From assembly GCF_000005505.3 (NCBI RefSeq), contig NC_016133.3, forward strand, positions 46,465,237 through 46,529,236: a stretch of DNA of 64,000 bases, in the 5' to 3' direction. This stretch comes from Brachypodium distachyon. Lineage: Eukaryota > Streptophyta > Magnoliopsida > Poales > Poaceae. The translations under genes and the position numbers were made by a program. This document shows, in pieces, positions 32,216 to 43,879 of the stretch; positions within the stretch are counted from its first letter, which is position 1; each line of letters begins with the position of its first letter. The notes below the pieces were generated by a model. That model was not told the origin of the DNA, did no database searches, and worked only from the letters and a program-made list of their open reading frames with translations.

Positions 32216-35200
32216 ATGGGGATTGCGGAGGTGGCTCTCCACACCATGCCGGGGACTTTCACTGGCCACTCCCCGGCATCTAGTTTGTTCCTCAGGACTG
32301 ACGCAGGGGGTAGGAGGAAGAGGAACACCAATTTGTTTTACAGGAAATTTAAAGGCACACCGAAGTTTCCTGGGTTGCGGTCTGTCGAGCGCCAGTGCCA
32401 AAGGATTGATGACCTCGCCAAGGTCATCGAAGCGGGGAACGGAACATGGGACAAGGACGTGGTGAACAAGGCCAGCCAGGTTCTTGGTGATGTGAGTGTG
32501 CCTGGTCAGGTTTTAGGTGGCAATATAAATCTGAATGGGAATGCCACCAAGCCTCTGCCTCAGAGGCAGAAGGTGTCATCGGTCGAGGACGAGGCTTGGG
32601 ACCTTTTGCGGGATTCTATCGTTAATTATTGTGGTATTCCAGTTGGGACAATTGCTGCGAACGACCCAAATGATAGTAATCCAGCAAATTACGATCAGGT
32701 GTTTATTAGGGACTTCATACCATCTGGCGTTGCTTTTCTATTGAAAGGGGAGTATGAAATTGTGCGCAATTTCATTCTACACACCCTTCAGCTTCAGGTA
32801 CTGGTTGCGCCTTGCCGGTTTAGGATTATTTATGTTTTTCTTATATTCATGTGGCATATCTGTTATGATAAATGTTAGTGGGGTATTCTGTATTCAGATA
32901 ATGTACAATTGTACATTAACCAATCGAAGTTCTAACAAGTAAGCTAGTCATGGTTATCGAGAAATAACATGTGTTGATTATCTTAAGCATGTTGCTTGTA
33001 GTTGTATTTGGTACGGCACATGATTGTTTGATGCATTTGGCAAGTGTGACCAAAAGTAAAGAACATCACCTAAATTGGATTGCATGCTCCCAGTCACATG
33101 TGCAAAAGAGACTACCTCAGAGTCACTTTATGTTGTTGTAGAATCTGTGCAAATCAAACATTATTAGGTTTGACCATTGCTATGGAATCTACAACACCAA
33201 ATTGATATTACTAGATATATGCTTCTATAATATTGAAGCTGCATAGTCCGTAGAAATTGCTGGTCAAAGTTCCACCTTGGAGACTGTGTCATCAATATCT
33301 GAAGCAACCTATCTTATGCTTTAAAGGGACTATTATCAGAAAATTAGATTGCATGCTCTCTCACCCCACATAAAATCTGTAGTGGCAGTGGTGAATTGCT
33401 ACTAGTATTTATTCTGTATATGTATCAGGAGCCTCTTAAGAAGTTAATCTCTTCTAGAAATAACTGTTACATTGGTACAATTCATACAACCACCATGATC
33501 TATACTGTTCTGTATGACACCTTGAATGGACTGCAGAGCTGGGAGAAGACAATGGATTGCCATAGCCCAGGTCAAGGCTTGATGCCTGCCAGCTTCAAGG
33601 TGCGGACTATTCCACTTGATGGTGATGATGATGCGACTGAGGAGGTCTTGGATCCTGATTTTGGGGAGGCTGCAATAGGACGTGTAGCACCTGTTGATTC
33701 AGGTAAGAGTGGAGCTAATGAGCTCCCTCGTTTGATATCCAGCATTTTCTAACTGTTAGTTAGACACCTGATCACAATGGGCTTCAGGTCTATGGTGGAT
33801 TATATTGCTTAGGGCATATGGAAAGTGTTCGGGGGATCTGTCAGTTCAAGAGAGAATTGATGTCCAGACTGGCATAAAAATGATTTTGAAGCTTTGTTTA
33901 ACTGATGGATTTGACATGTTCCCTACGTTACTGGTAACTGATGGTTCATGCATGATTGATCGCCGAATGGGAATCCATGGACATCCACTTGAAATTCAGG
34001 TTATATGCTCTCATTTTCCTATTTCATTTGCCATTTATTTTAGCGGTAGATATTTATCCGCCTGGTTTAGAAGTAACTTCTAAAACTAGAACAAGATTCA
34101 CCAACTACCATAACTTCTTAGCAGCCCAGTGTCTTTATCACAGACAGAAAATCAAACTCCCTCCGTCCCATAATTCTTGTCGAATATTACATGTATCTAG
34201 ACGCTTTTTAGGAATAGATACCCATATTTGGGCAAATTTGAGACAAGAATTATGGGACGGAGGAAGTACCTAATTGGATGCATTTTCTTTATGTTGCACT
34301 TAGAGTAGCTTTTTTTTTAAGAATGCAGATATGATATATTTTCATATATTGGATTAGCAAAGTACGAGTATATGTTTTGATTTCGTAGAGTTCATGTGCG
34401 CTTCTGGCTGTATTGTGTGAGAGAGTAAAACCAACCCAAATTTTTACTCCCTCCGTCCAACAAAGGATGTCTCAACTTTGACTAAATTTGAATGCATCTA
34501 CACACTAAGTCATGTCTAGATACATCCAAATTTTGACAAACTTGAGACATCTTTTGTTGGACGGAGGGAGTACTTACTTTGGTCACTGTTGACATGTCAG
34601 TTTGTGCTAAGGTAACTGTGTTTCTGTGTAGCTGAATACACTTTCACCTCTGAGAAAGTTGATGAAAGCATTTGTGATCAACCAGATTCATACCCAATTG
34701 CAGTAAAATGTTTTTGCAGCGTTTCCTGGGAAGATATTAGTACCAAAGCCAAGTTGGAAAGTTAGACATAAGTAGACGTTGGAATGATGACGCTTATGTC
34801 GTTTGTGAGGTGATGAGGATTGTAAGGACATCACCAATGTCTACCATGTTTGCATGTTGTAACAGACCTAATTACCTCCCATACGTAGACAAGCTAGTAG
34901 ACTGAGAGTAGGTAACTGGGGAGAATCTTCATGCAATGCAAGATTTTCTTGTCGAAACCATTCTGTGGCATCACTGATGTTGTTCCTTTGGCATCACTTG
35001 TTAGCCCATTGCAGTTGAGTTAGCAAATTAATGATACCATTATTCCTCAATTCAATGTTCCAAACACTTGTCAAGTCTCAGGCACGTTTCGTATTCAGAC
35101 TACCTTACAGGTTAATGAGCTCTGACCATAAAACACCTGATCCAAGTGACGCCATCTTGTGAAATAATTCATAATATTCTTTTGTTTTACTGTTATACCA

Positions 35201-36483
35201 AGACATATTGGAAACTTCTCTTTGTGCAATATATCAACTCACATTTACAGTTTTCTTTGTAGGCACTGTTCTATTCAGCTCTCTTAAGTGCACGTGAGAT
35301 GTTGACTCCTGAAGATGGATCCGCCGACTTAATCCGTGCCCTAAATAACCGGCTTATCGCGTTGTCCTTCCATATCAGGGAGTACTATTGGGTCGATATG
35401 CAAAAACTGAATGAGATATATCGATATAAAACCGAAGAATATTCTTACGATGCTGTCAACAAGTTCAACATATATCCTGATCAGGTTTCTCCATGGCTTG
35501 TTGAGTGGATACCTCCTAAAGGGGGTTACTTTATTGGAAACTTGCAGCCAGCTCACATGGACTTCCGGTTCTTTGCTTTGGGGAATTTATGGTCAATAGT
35601 AAGCAGCTTGGCAACAACACATCAATCACATGCCATTTTGGATCTGATTGAATCTAAATGGTCTGATCTAGTGGCAGAGATGCCATTGAAGATATGTTAT
35701 CCTGCTCTTGAGAATCAGGAATGGAAAATCATTACTGGAAGTGATCCTAAAAACACGTAAGTCTTCGAATATGTTCATACCAGGTACCTATGTGCACATT
35801 GCAGTGCCTTTGCACGTCTAACTATTAATTTCTAATGACACAGGCCTTGGTCGTACCATAACGGAGGATCCTGGCCAACATTATTGTGGCAGGTTTGCAT
35901 ATTCTATGATCTCCTAGAGATTTTACTTTACTACTCCCTCCGATCCATATTTGGGCAAATTTGAGACAATTAATATGGATCGGAGGGAGTACTGATTTTC
36001 TGTCTGTTGGTGTAAAACTATTTTTATTGTCTGTACATATTATACAGTAAAGTTACCTTCATGGAGTGTAGCACTTTTTAGTGACACATCATTCATAGTG
36101 TAGTCATTCACTAGTTTTTGTCGATGTACTTTCTTGTTGTTACCCACCAATAGCTATCTTTACTTTGCATGCAGCTCACAGTGGCATGTATCAAGATGAA
36201 CAGACCGGAGATTGCTGCAAAAGCTGTTGAGATAGCTGAGAGACGCATTGCTACAGATAAATGGCCTGAATACTATGACACCAAGCGAGCACGCTTCATA
36301 GGGAAACAGTCCCGGCTTTACCAAACCTGGTCTATTGCTGGGTATCTTGTAGCCAAGCAACTGCTGGATAAACCTGATGCTGCTAGAATACTCTGGAATG
36401 ATGAGGACGCTGAAATTCTTAATGCTCTGAGCACAAACAGGAAACGTGGCAAGAAAGTGTTGAAGAAGACATACATTGTATGA
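32216..36483 (+). CDS. Alkaline/neutral invertase (GH100), organelle-type
   Basis: It hydrolyses sucrose to glucose and fructose. Six exons: 32216-32797, 33537-33702, 33788-33999, 35263-35756, 35844-35892, 36175-36483; 603 residues, all phases consistent. A basic, serine-rich N-terminal extension (about 75 residues) precedes the GH100 catalytic region, which starts near [16 protein letters not shown]. Family blocks include [17 protein letters not shown] at the end of exon 1, the short exon 2 ([20 protein letters not shown]), [20 protein letters not shown] in exon 3, [20 protein letters not shown] in exon 4 and [16 protein letters not shown] in exon 5. The extension suggests plastid or mitochondrial targeting (alpha clade), which is inferred. 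The six-exon layout is usual for this clade. Introns 3 and 5 hold Stowaway elements. Confidence 0.93.
34157..34266. mobile_element. Stowaway MITE in invertase intron 3
   Basis: It begins CTCCCTCCGTCCCATAATTC and ends with its mirror GAATTATGGGACGGAGGAAG, followed by TA (the left TA is mutated to AA). About 110 bp. Confidence 0.85.
34447..34570. mobile_element. Second Stowaway MITE in invertase intron 3
   Basis: It begins CTCCCTCCGTCCAACAAAGG and ends TTTGTTGGACGGAGGGAG with TA on both sides; 124 bp. Its interior differs from the neighbouring MITE, so it is a separate insertion. Confidence 0.9.
35934..35989. mobile_element. Very short Stowaway MITE in invertase intron 5
   Basis: This 56-bp element has ends CTCCCTCCGATCCATATT and AATATGGATCGGAGGGAG and TA on both sides. 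It appears internally deleted. Confidence 0.88.
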
Positions 36484-37858
36484 GTTCCCGTGGCATGCTT
36501 CATCATCTTTTCCACCGAAGGTAGCATTGTTAAGTTATAGGACATGTCCTCTGTACATATAAAAGGTCGTTCTTCTGATGGAGGATGCTCGCTGTTAGAT
36601 GCTGCTATAGTGATGCATCTGGCTTTGCAAGAAATCACTTGCTTGAGCATTCCTCAATTTTATACTTGCCAAAATTTTGTACTCTAGACCTGTGTCTCAC
36701 GTGGATTACACAAATCTACTCCATTTCAAATGACAAACCTCTGTGGCGCTTATCTTGTTCTTTATGTCCCAAGTTCCTGTCTAGATTATTTGTAGTTCTT
36801 TCTTCAGCATGGAAATAACTGATTCCATTAAGTACTTGGCACAGTAAACTCACTGGCCCCAGTAAAGAGTACAAAGTCTGTCGAGCCATAACATTTTGGC
36901 AACCACTTACATTTGAGTGGCTTGCTAACACATTTTTCTGTTCTTTTTATAGAAGATGTTTTTCTGGCCTCTGCATCAATCGTTGCACATAGCCATAATA
37001 TTATTGAAATCGCAAATAGCGATTAGATTTCAATTATTATTACAACTTAAAATGACAACAAGCTAGAAAAAAATACACTCCTAGCCTATCGTGGGCGTCA
37101 CCTTAGATTTGATAGCAGCACATGAGCGACACGATTACATTTAGAGACACAGAAGGAAACTTTATACTGAATTCAGCAGGTATTTGGCTTCTCGGAAGGT
37201 GACGTATGTTTATTTGACTGAAGAGCATCTTGAAGAATCTGAGTATCAGTTTAGATGTTCACCTGCATTGCTGGCGAACATAATGCCATGGACAGGCAGC
37301 AGCTTCGGCATGGAGGGGGTCAGCAAGATTTTCAAGTCGACCCATATACCCGCTCCTTGAAATTCACCCGTCATGGCCTAACAATGCTCAACCTAGATCA
37401 TTTATTTCAAATTCAACGGTAGCGGTTATAAGGTTGACCAATCAAAGCATCAAAAGCCAATTATATAACCTCTAAAAGCATATTAGGTGTGAGGGCTGAA
37501 TGTGTGGTAAAGTAGTATTAAGGTCGAGCCTGTGCATTTCAAAAAAGACTATGCTAAAATAGTGTCGAACGTTCATTCAATTTTGTTGAAAGTTTTGTCT
37601 GAATGGGTTTAAATTGTTGAATCATTTTTTGGAAGCACGTTTTGATTTCGTGGGAATCTCAGATTTCGCAAACTAAAATCCAGGAGTGCTACGATTCTCC
37701 ATGGGACAGCACAAGTAATGTTGAAACATGCAGGCGTATTTAATGCTTAACGGGATTGGACAATTGTGGTGCTTATCACTTACATTGGGTACCCTGTATG
37801 TATGTCTTTCACCTTTTACATTGGGTATTTGGGTACCCTGTATGTCTTGACCTATAGA
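36484..37858. other. Intergenic between invertase and histone deacetylase
   Basis: This holds the converging 3' flanks of the two genes. AT-rich, no gene or bounded element recognised. Confidence 0.4.
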
Positions 37859-39268
37859 CTATAGTTGTCCTAGTTTCTTTCTCCTGCCGATCCCAGTGAA
37901 GAAACCTTTTAGGTCCTCGACGCCGCAGAGCCGGTGCAGCCTCTCCATGGGGTCGTCTTCCTCTCTTCTTCTCTTGGGATTACTGTAGTCGTTGTCGTAG
38001 AGGTCATTCACGTTGATGTCCCCACCGGCGGGCTCCTGGAGCAGCAATGTGGGCGGCGGCCTGAGCATGGAGAGGTTCTTCAGAGCGTCCTGCTTTATCT
38101 TCTCCAGGCCAGAGACATCCTTCCTGCCGTTCTTCTTGTCCACTGCATAATGGAGCTTGTATCCCTGGTCCTTGTAGTAGTGCTCGTAACCGTGGTAGGG
38201 TATGTCGTCGGGGATCTCCTTCTCCTTGCCGACGGCCACCGCCGTCTCGTAGCACCAGCAGGAGGCGACGTGGTTGATGGTGTAGCCGCCGCCGCCGAGC
38301 AGGAGCAGCGGCACGTTGAAGCTGCGGAGGAAGGCGACGCAGGCGGCGTGGCCCTTGACTGACAGGTGGAACCCGCCGATCGCGTCGCCCGAGAGCGAGT
38401 CGGCCCCGCACTGCAGCACGACGGCGTCCGGCGCGAACACCTCCATGACCCGGGCCATGATGGGCCGGAAGAGGACGTTGAGGTAGCCCTCGTCGTCCAT
38501 GCCGGCCTTCATCGGCACGTTGAGCGCGTGGTAGAGCCCCTCGCCTTGGCCGACGTCCGCAGCCTCGCCGGTGGTGGGGAAGAAGACGCCGTCGTAGCGG
38601 TGGAAGGAGACCGTCATGACCCGGGGCTCCCTCCGGAAGCGGTGCTCGACGCCGTCGCCGTGGTGCACGTCGATGTCGACGTAGAGCACGCGGCGGAAGC
38701 GGGCGAGGAGCCGCTGGATGGCGAGCACGATGTCGTTGACGTAGCAGAAGCCGCTGGCCTTGGCCCGGCACGCGTGGTGCATCCCGCCGGACCAGTTGAT
38801 GGCCACGTCGGACTCGCCGCAGGCCAGCGCGCGCGCCGCGGCCAGGGACCCGCCGGCGTAGCTGAGGCAGTAGTCCCAGAGGCCGTCGATGACGGGGTTG
38901 TCGTAGTTGTCGCCGTTCTCCTTGGTCTTCACGCGGCCGACGCCGCGCTCCTCGGCCCGCGTCTTGGCCTGGTCGAGGTTGAGGCGGTAGGATTCCGGGT
39001 TGATGGAGCGGAGGAGCTCGACGTAGGAGGCGCCGTGGAAGGCGCGCAGGTCGCTTTCGGTGGCGGGCCTGGTGCGGAGGCGCTTCATGTCCGGGAGCAG
39101 GCCGTAGGAGGACACGAGGGCGTGCGTCATGGCCACGCGGCGGGGCACCATGACGTGGCCCTCGCCGTAGTCCACGTTGGCGATGCCCGGGTCGTAGTAG
39201 TAGCTCACGCGCCTCTTGCCGCCGTCCACGCACGACGCCGACCGCAGAGAGTGCCCTTCCGTCTCCAT
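37859..39268 (-). CDS. Class I (RPD3/HDA1-type) histone deacetylase, intronless
   Basis: A predicted zinc-dependent lysine deacetylase of 469 residues in one exon. The start at 39266-39268 (METEGHSL) is preferred because the upstream in-frame extension to 39424 is not conserved and crosses a TATA box. Catalytic features are intact: the HH pair at 164-165 (INWSGGMHHA), zinc ligands D200 and H202 in YVDIDVHHGDGV, D290 in CGADSLSGD and Y329 in GGGGYT. Departures from canonical RPD3 proteins are a charged insertion (about residues 102-120) before the substrate pocket and HRYDGVFFPTTGEAAD in place of HKYGDFFPGTGD. The tail has a KRRREEDD basic stretch, a possible nuclear signal. Plant class I HDAC genes usually have introns, so a retrogene origin is plausible. 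It is head to head with the SNARE gene. Confidence 0.9.
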   Translation of the reverse strand: METEGHSLRSASCVDGGKRRVSYYYDPGIANVDYGEGHVMVPRRVAMTHALVSSYGLLPDMKRLRTRPATESDLRAFHGASYVELLRSINPESYRLNLDQAKTRAEERGVGRVKTKENGDNYDNPVIDGLWDYCLSYAGGSLAAARALACGESDVAINWSGGMHHACRAKASGFCYVNDIVLAIQRLLARFRRVLYVDIDVHHGDGVEHRFRREPRVMTVSFHRYDGVFFPTTGEAADVGQGEGLYHALNVPMKAGMDDEGYLNVLFRPIMARVMEVFAPDAVVLQCGADSLSGDAIGGFHLSVKGHAACVAFLRSFNVPLLLLGGGGYTINHVASCWCYETAVAVGKEKEIPDDIPYHGYEHYYKDQGYKLHYAVDKKNGRKDVSGLEKIKQDALKNLSMLRPPPTLLLQEPAGGDINVNDLYDNDYSNPKRRREEDDPMERLHRLCGVEDLKGFFTGIGRRKKLGQL

Positions 39269-39318
39269 CGATTCGATTTCGTTTGTCGCGCGCGCCGGCC
39301 GGGATCGATGCGTATACA

Positions 39319-39326
39319 TATATATA
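39319..39326 (-). promoter_or_regulatory. TATA box of the histone deacetylase gene
   Basis: TATATATA, within TTTATATATATG on the minus strand, lies about 50 bp upstream of the chosen start codon. This implies a very short leader and supports the downstream start. Confidence 0.5.
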
Positions 39327-39753
39327 AACTGCCCGGGTTCGTCGTGTCCGAGTTGGACTCGTACATCTAAGGATCGATCGAGATCAGGACTCGTACGTGT
39401 TCGTCCTCCCTGCAGGCCGGTCATAAGCTTGAATGGCTTTTGGACTCTTGGAGTCCACTGTCCGAAACCTGTATATAATTAAGAACGAACGCGTGGTCGT
39501 GCCCTTGTGTTACACGCTGCGGCGCCCATGCACGCGTTAAATTGGATAATGGATAAGGAATGCGCCGAAATATGGACGTTCAGGTCTCAATGCCAAAAGC
39601 GTTTCACCCAGCAAGTAGTAGGCTTGCATGCAAATGCCCCGCACAAAATCCCACCCTGTCAGCTGCATCCAATGGTGCGGGCACGAACGTCGCTGGTTGA
39701 GGCTAAAACCGGCGCGTCCCGTTTTTAGAAACCATGTGCGGTAAATAGACCAC

Positions 39754-39760
39754 TATATAA
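39754..39760 (+). promoter_or_regulatory. TATA box of the SNARE gene
   Basis: TATATAA in CCACTATATAAGAAAACC, about 330 bp upstream of the ATG. A good acceptor (GATTTGCAG ending at 40018) suggests a 5' UTR intron between it and the start codon. Confidence 0.5.
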
Positions 39761-40091
39761 GAAAACCATTTGCAGGGTAAAAAACAGTTCGTTACCAACT
39801 AAAATTCAATAAAGGCAGATAGATTGCTTGCCTCCTCTTTTGCCCTCCAAGGAGGAGGAGGAACTGGAGGTCTAAATCTATCTGGTCTGTTTCCTGCTTT
39901 TCTGTTTCCTGTTGTCTTGAGATGATTTAGTATTTGCGGATTGACAATGCCAGAGAGCCCTGATTTCTCATTTGCAACTGCGGTTGTTGGTCTCATTTCT
40001 CACTCGTTTGATTTGCAGGAACCTGACCCCTTGCATTCAATAGCCTAGCATTATTTATAACTATACATACATTTATCAATTTGACAACAAG

Positions 40092-41290
40092 ATGCCTGTG
40101 TCCAAGCCTTCTTCGTCGAAACCGGCCCCCATCGACTCTGACTCGGACGACGATCTCGTCCCCAAGAGACCGGCAACCAAATACACTGCCCCCGCGGGCG
40201 CCAAGAAACAGCAGTACAAGGATGGGTTCCGCGACGCCGGCGGGCTCGAGAACCAGTCGGTGCAGGAGCTGGAGAACTACGCGGCGTACAAGGCCGAGGA
40301 GACCACCGACACGCTCAACGGCTGCCTGCGCATCGCCGAGAACATCAGGGAGGACGCCAGCAACACGCTCATCACGCTGAACAAGCAGGGCGAGCAGATC
40401 AGCAGGACGCACGACAAGGCCGTTGAAATCGATCAGGACCTCGCAAAGGTGCATAAGAAATCTCTTTTTGCTACTCCCTCCGTTACATATTAAATGACTT
40501 TCTATTACATGTATCTAGATGCTATTTAGGCATAGATACATATATATTTGGACAAATTACGGAGGAAGTATATGGGAATCGACCTGTTTGCTGAGGTTTG
40601 ATTGTCCTGATGTTGGCGCGCGTTTGTGTGTCTAGGGCGAGTCGCTTCTGAACAGCCTTGGAGGGTTCTTCTCCAAGCCATGGAAACCCAAGAAAACGAG
40701 GCAGATCAAGGGGCCAGCTCAAGTGTCACGAGGTACAATCTTTAACACACTAACAACGCCCTCCCAAATTATGAGACGCTCACCAAGTCGATGGCATGAA
40801 ACAGACGATTCCTTCAAAAAGAAGGCGAACCGCATGGAGCAGAGGGATAAGTTAGGACTGAGCCCTCGGGGGAAGGGGAATAGCCGCACCTACGACGACC
40901 CCACCAACGCCATGGACAAAGTCCAGGTTCGTGCTCTGCCTCGGCGGGTATCCATGGAAATCTACAAAGTTATACTCCAGTACTTAGCAGCCGTTCTTGT
41001 CTTGTCAGGTGGAGAAACAAAAGCAGGACGATGCCCTGGACGATCTCAGCGGCGTGCTGGGGCAGCTCAAGGGCATGGCTGTTGACATGGGATCGGAGCT
41101 TGACAGGTGAGCTCCCTAATTTACGGTGATTGAAGCCAGGCTCAAGATTAATTAGAAACTCTAAATTGATGTATTTGACCAACTTCTCAGGCAAAACCAA
41201 GCACTGGATAATCTGCAGGACGACGTGGAGGAACTCAACTCCAGGATGAAGGGAGCCAACCAGCGTGCGCGCAAGCTGGTCGCCAAGTAG
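40092..41290 (+). CDS. SNAP25-type (SNAP33) Qb+Qc SNARE
   Basis: This is a predicted plasma-membrane SNARE that pairs with syntaxins and VAMPs in secretion, including defence and cytokinesis in homologues. Five exons: 40092-40448, 40636-40732, 40805-40926, 41009-41106, 41191-41290; 257 residues with consistent phase. The Qb helix runs from about residue 53 (QSVQELENYAAYKAEETTDT) through LAKGESLLNSLGGFF at the exon 1-2 junction. A basic linker (KPKKTRQIKGPAQVSR) leads to the Qc helix (VEKQKQDDALDDLSGVLGQL to LNSRMKGANQRARKLVAK). The protein ends directly after the Qc helix, as usual for this family, and is somewhat shorter than the roughly 300 residues I recall because of its short N terminus. 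Intron 1 contains a Stowaway element. Confidence 0.93.
40474..40568. mobile_element. Stowaway MITE in the SNARE gene intron 1
   Basis: It begins CTCCCTCCGTTACATATTAA and ends AATTACGGAGGAAG with TA on both sides; 95 bp, located 25 bp after the donor site. Confidence 0.85.
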
Positions 41291-43879
41291 ACGCCCAACA
41301 TGATTTGCTGCAAAATAGAGTGAGATTGTCGTGGAACCGACCTCACTCGCACAGCTTTTGGTTGTCAGTTTGCCGAGTCTGGCTTTGGTTGTAAGTTTGT
41401 AACATGTATCAGCTCGTCGTTATACTGGGAGCTTTTTTGTCTCCAAGATTAATTGTTTCTTTCCGTGGTCAAAGTTGTACACTGTATAAATAGATATGGC
41501 AAGGGGAAGAAATTACATACTTGTGGACAGCGAAAAAACGTGAATGATCGAAAGCCTGTTTAGTGCTGGACTGACTATTGCGAGTAAAAAAAAATAGGAA
41601 CGATTGGTGTCAAGAACTTCTTTTTGCAAGGATGCCTTTCCAAAATAAAAGAAATGGTAATATTTCATGATATTCCATTAGTCTGAACTCCTTAAATTTG
41701 CGATCCATCCAAGAACAGGATGCAATCTGTGAAATTTAGACAGCTAACGCACCTGAACTCTAAATTTTATCTAGTGCACGTGACTGGACACAAGCTATAA
41801 CCGTTTGTGATTCAATTGTGTGCTTCCAAGAAGGGAAAAGAGATTATTTGACATCACATCACATGGTCAGATCACAGACCGTTGCCTAACTCCGCTAAGA
41901 TCCATGTCTAGAATCTCCATCACGTTGAGGATCCAGCAGCAGTATAATAAGTCAGATAAACAAATCATACATTTAAATCTGGAGCTAGAAATAGATGCGA
42001 TACAGATCTACAATTAACTAATTAATTCATTAGTCAGATCTTATACCGTTGACTTGCTTTTTGTCACATGATCAAATCAGCTTCTTGATCCATCCAATCT
42101 ACTATCAGTGCAGAAACGGGTACCAGGCTTGATCCAGTAAGATATGCAAGGGGCTGCAAAAGTTGAATGGCAAGTTTGGAATGTACCAAGTTTTAGTATT
42201 TGTCAGGACGCAGTTCTGGAGAAAACTTCCACCTACTAAAGGAGCAACAATATTGCAGAACCACACTACTTTAGTTGTCTGCATATAGCACTGCCAGGAT
42301 GCAAGAGAAGAGAACTATCATTTCAACCAGACTTGTGAAGCAAGCCAACGATATCACATACAGTCAATCTCCACCAAAGTGAGCAAATGTGTGAAGCATC
42401 AAACTCAACAAGCAATGTGAGAGTATTACTGTGGCGTTATGCAGTTCAAATGGACTATGAACAAAAAGTCAAAATCTGCAAAAGTTGGCATGCTCATGAT
42501 TCCTTATAAGCATAGAAACTAAGGTAATTTGAACAATATCACCACAAAGTTGGCTGTTTTGAGAAATGCAGCTGGATATTTCGATGGCATGTGAGACCTG
42601 GAGCCACATATCATTCTCAGCTTCTGCAGCATTTTGCTCAAATACTAGCTTCACAGTGGCATGATTCAAATACTCTCTTGAAAACTATTGCACTGAATCT
42701 TACCGGACAGTAATTAATGACAACTCCACAATCTCGAGCTGAACATTTGGACCAGACAAAAGCTGCGAGGGAATCGAGTGCCAATGAAATACCTGGTTTT
42801 CAGAAAAGAACAACCCCGTTTACAGCATCATTTCAAGCAAAATGATAGGAGTGAAGACCAGTTTTAGCAGCCATTACTGTTGAAAGAAGCAAATTTTCTA
42901 ACTAAATCCCACTAAAATATTCTTTTTTAGCAAAAGAGTTGTACAAGCAATCCCAACAATTACCAACTTTCCAGCATTTTAAGAGGCAGGAAGTACCCAT
43001 TATCCTTGAATATTGTCAAACATCATCTAGTTAGACACTGACCAGTACAACCTGTCACATCAGCCATTTAAAAGAAAACTCAAATGAAGTCAAAGAAATC
43101 TGAAAATAGAAGATTCAGAATTTTCTAACCAGGTGCCAGTGAATCATCAGTCCATATTAAACTTTATTTAAAAAAATACACCAGAAAAATAGAAACAAAC
43201 AATTAAGATGGCATACCATGGTTTGTGATTTAAGATGCAGGAAATGGCACAAGCAGGAGTTAAAAGTAGAAATGCAGATAAAGCAACTGAAGAATGGAGA
43301 GTGCCTTGAAGCAAAATAAGCTCCATGTTCTTACATTTTACTTATTATTATTCAAAATCAGTATAAGTTGGTGTTATACTATGTTCCTCAAAAATTATTA
43401 TGGTCTTCATACAATACTTACAAACTATGAACCATTTTTTATACTAAATTACGAAATTAGGCAAAAATGACAGTTCAAAGAGTACCACCAAAATGAAGAC
43501 AATGGTAGAAATAAGTTTTGCTTCATAACTGCACCCCAATTATCACAAAAGACAAGACAAGAGAACTTAGACCAGCACCACTACAAAGATAAAAACTCCA
43601 CATATTAGTGATGCTTGCCTCACTACAAGCTACTAGCAATGAACTCAAAAGCAGTACAAAAGTGGGGCTATTTCCGTGTGATTTGAGCTCCTATCACGTT
43701 TAAGTCCATGGTAAACATAGCTTGCAATCTCTAACTGTTACATAGCAAGAAAAATCCGCAAACAAAAAAGGAAAAGAAAAAAGGGCAGACAGTAAAACAT
43801 TAACCCCAAGTAACAAAATGCTCTGACCTTGAAGAGCGCCTGTATGCTATTGCCTTACCACTAACTCTCATCGGTAGCT
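41291..43879. other. Intergenic between SNARE and glycosyltransferase genes
   Basis: These are converging 3' flanks, AT-rich. A GT-donor-like AGGCGCTCTTCAAG followed by GTCAGAG just beyond the glycosyltransferase stop (about 43828, minus strand) could start a 3' UTR intron, but its acceptor was not identified. No other gene is seen. Confidence 0.35.

Noticed and set aside
38004..39233. 409-codon minus-strand ORF rich in arginine in the same region
   Set aside because: It is an overlapping frame of the histone deacetylase gene, with strongly biased composition and no family match.
38366..39370. 334-codon plus-strand ORF opposite the histone deacetylase
   Set aside because: It is an antisense shadow of a GC-rich coding exon; its composition (valine/aspartate/glycine-rich) matches the complement of the real frame.
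39269..39424. N-terminal extension of the histone deacetylase to the upstream ATG
   Set aside because: The added 52 residues resemble no HDAC N terminus, and a TATA box lies within the segment.
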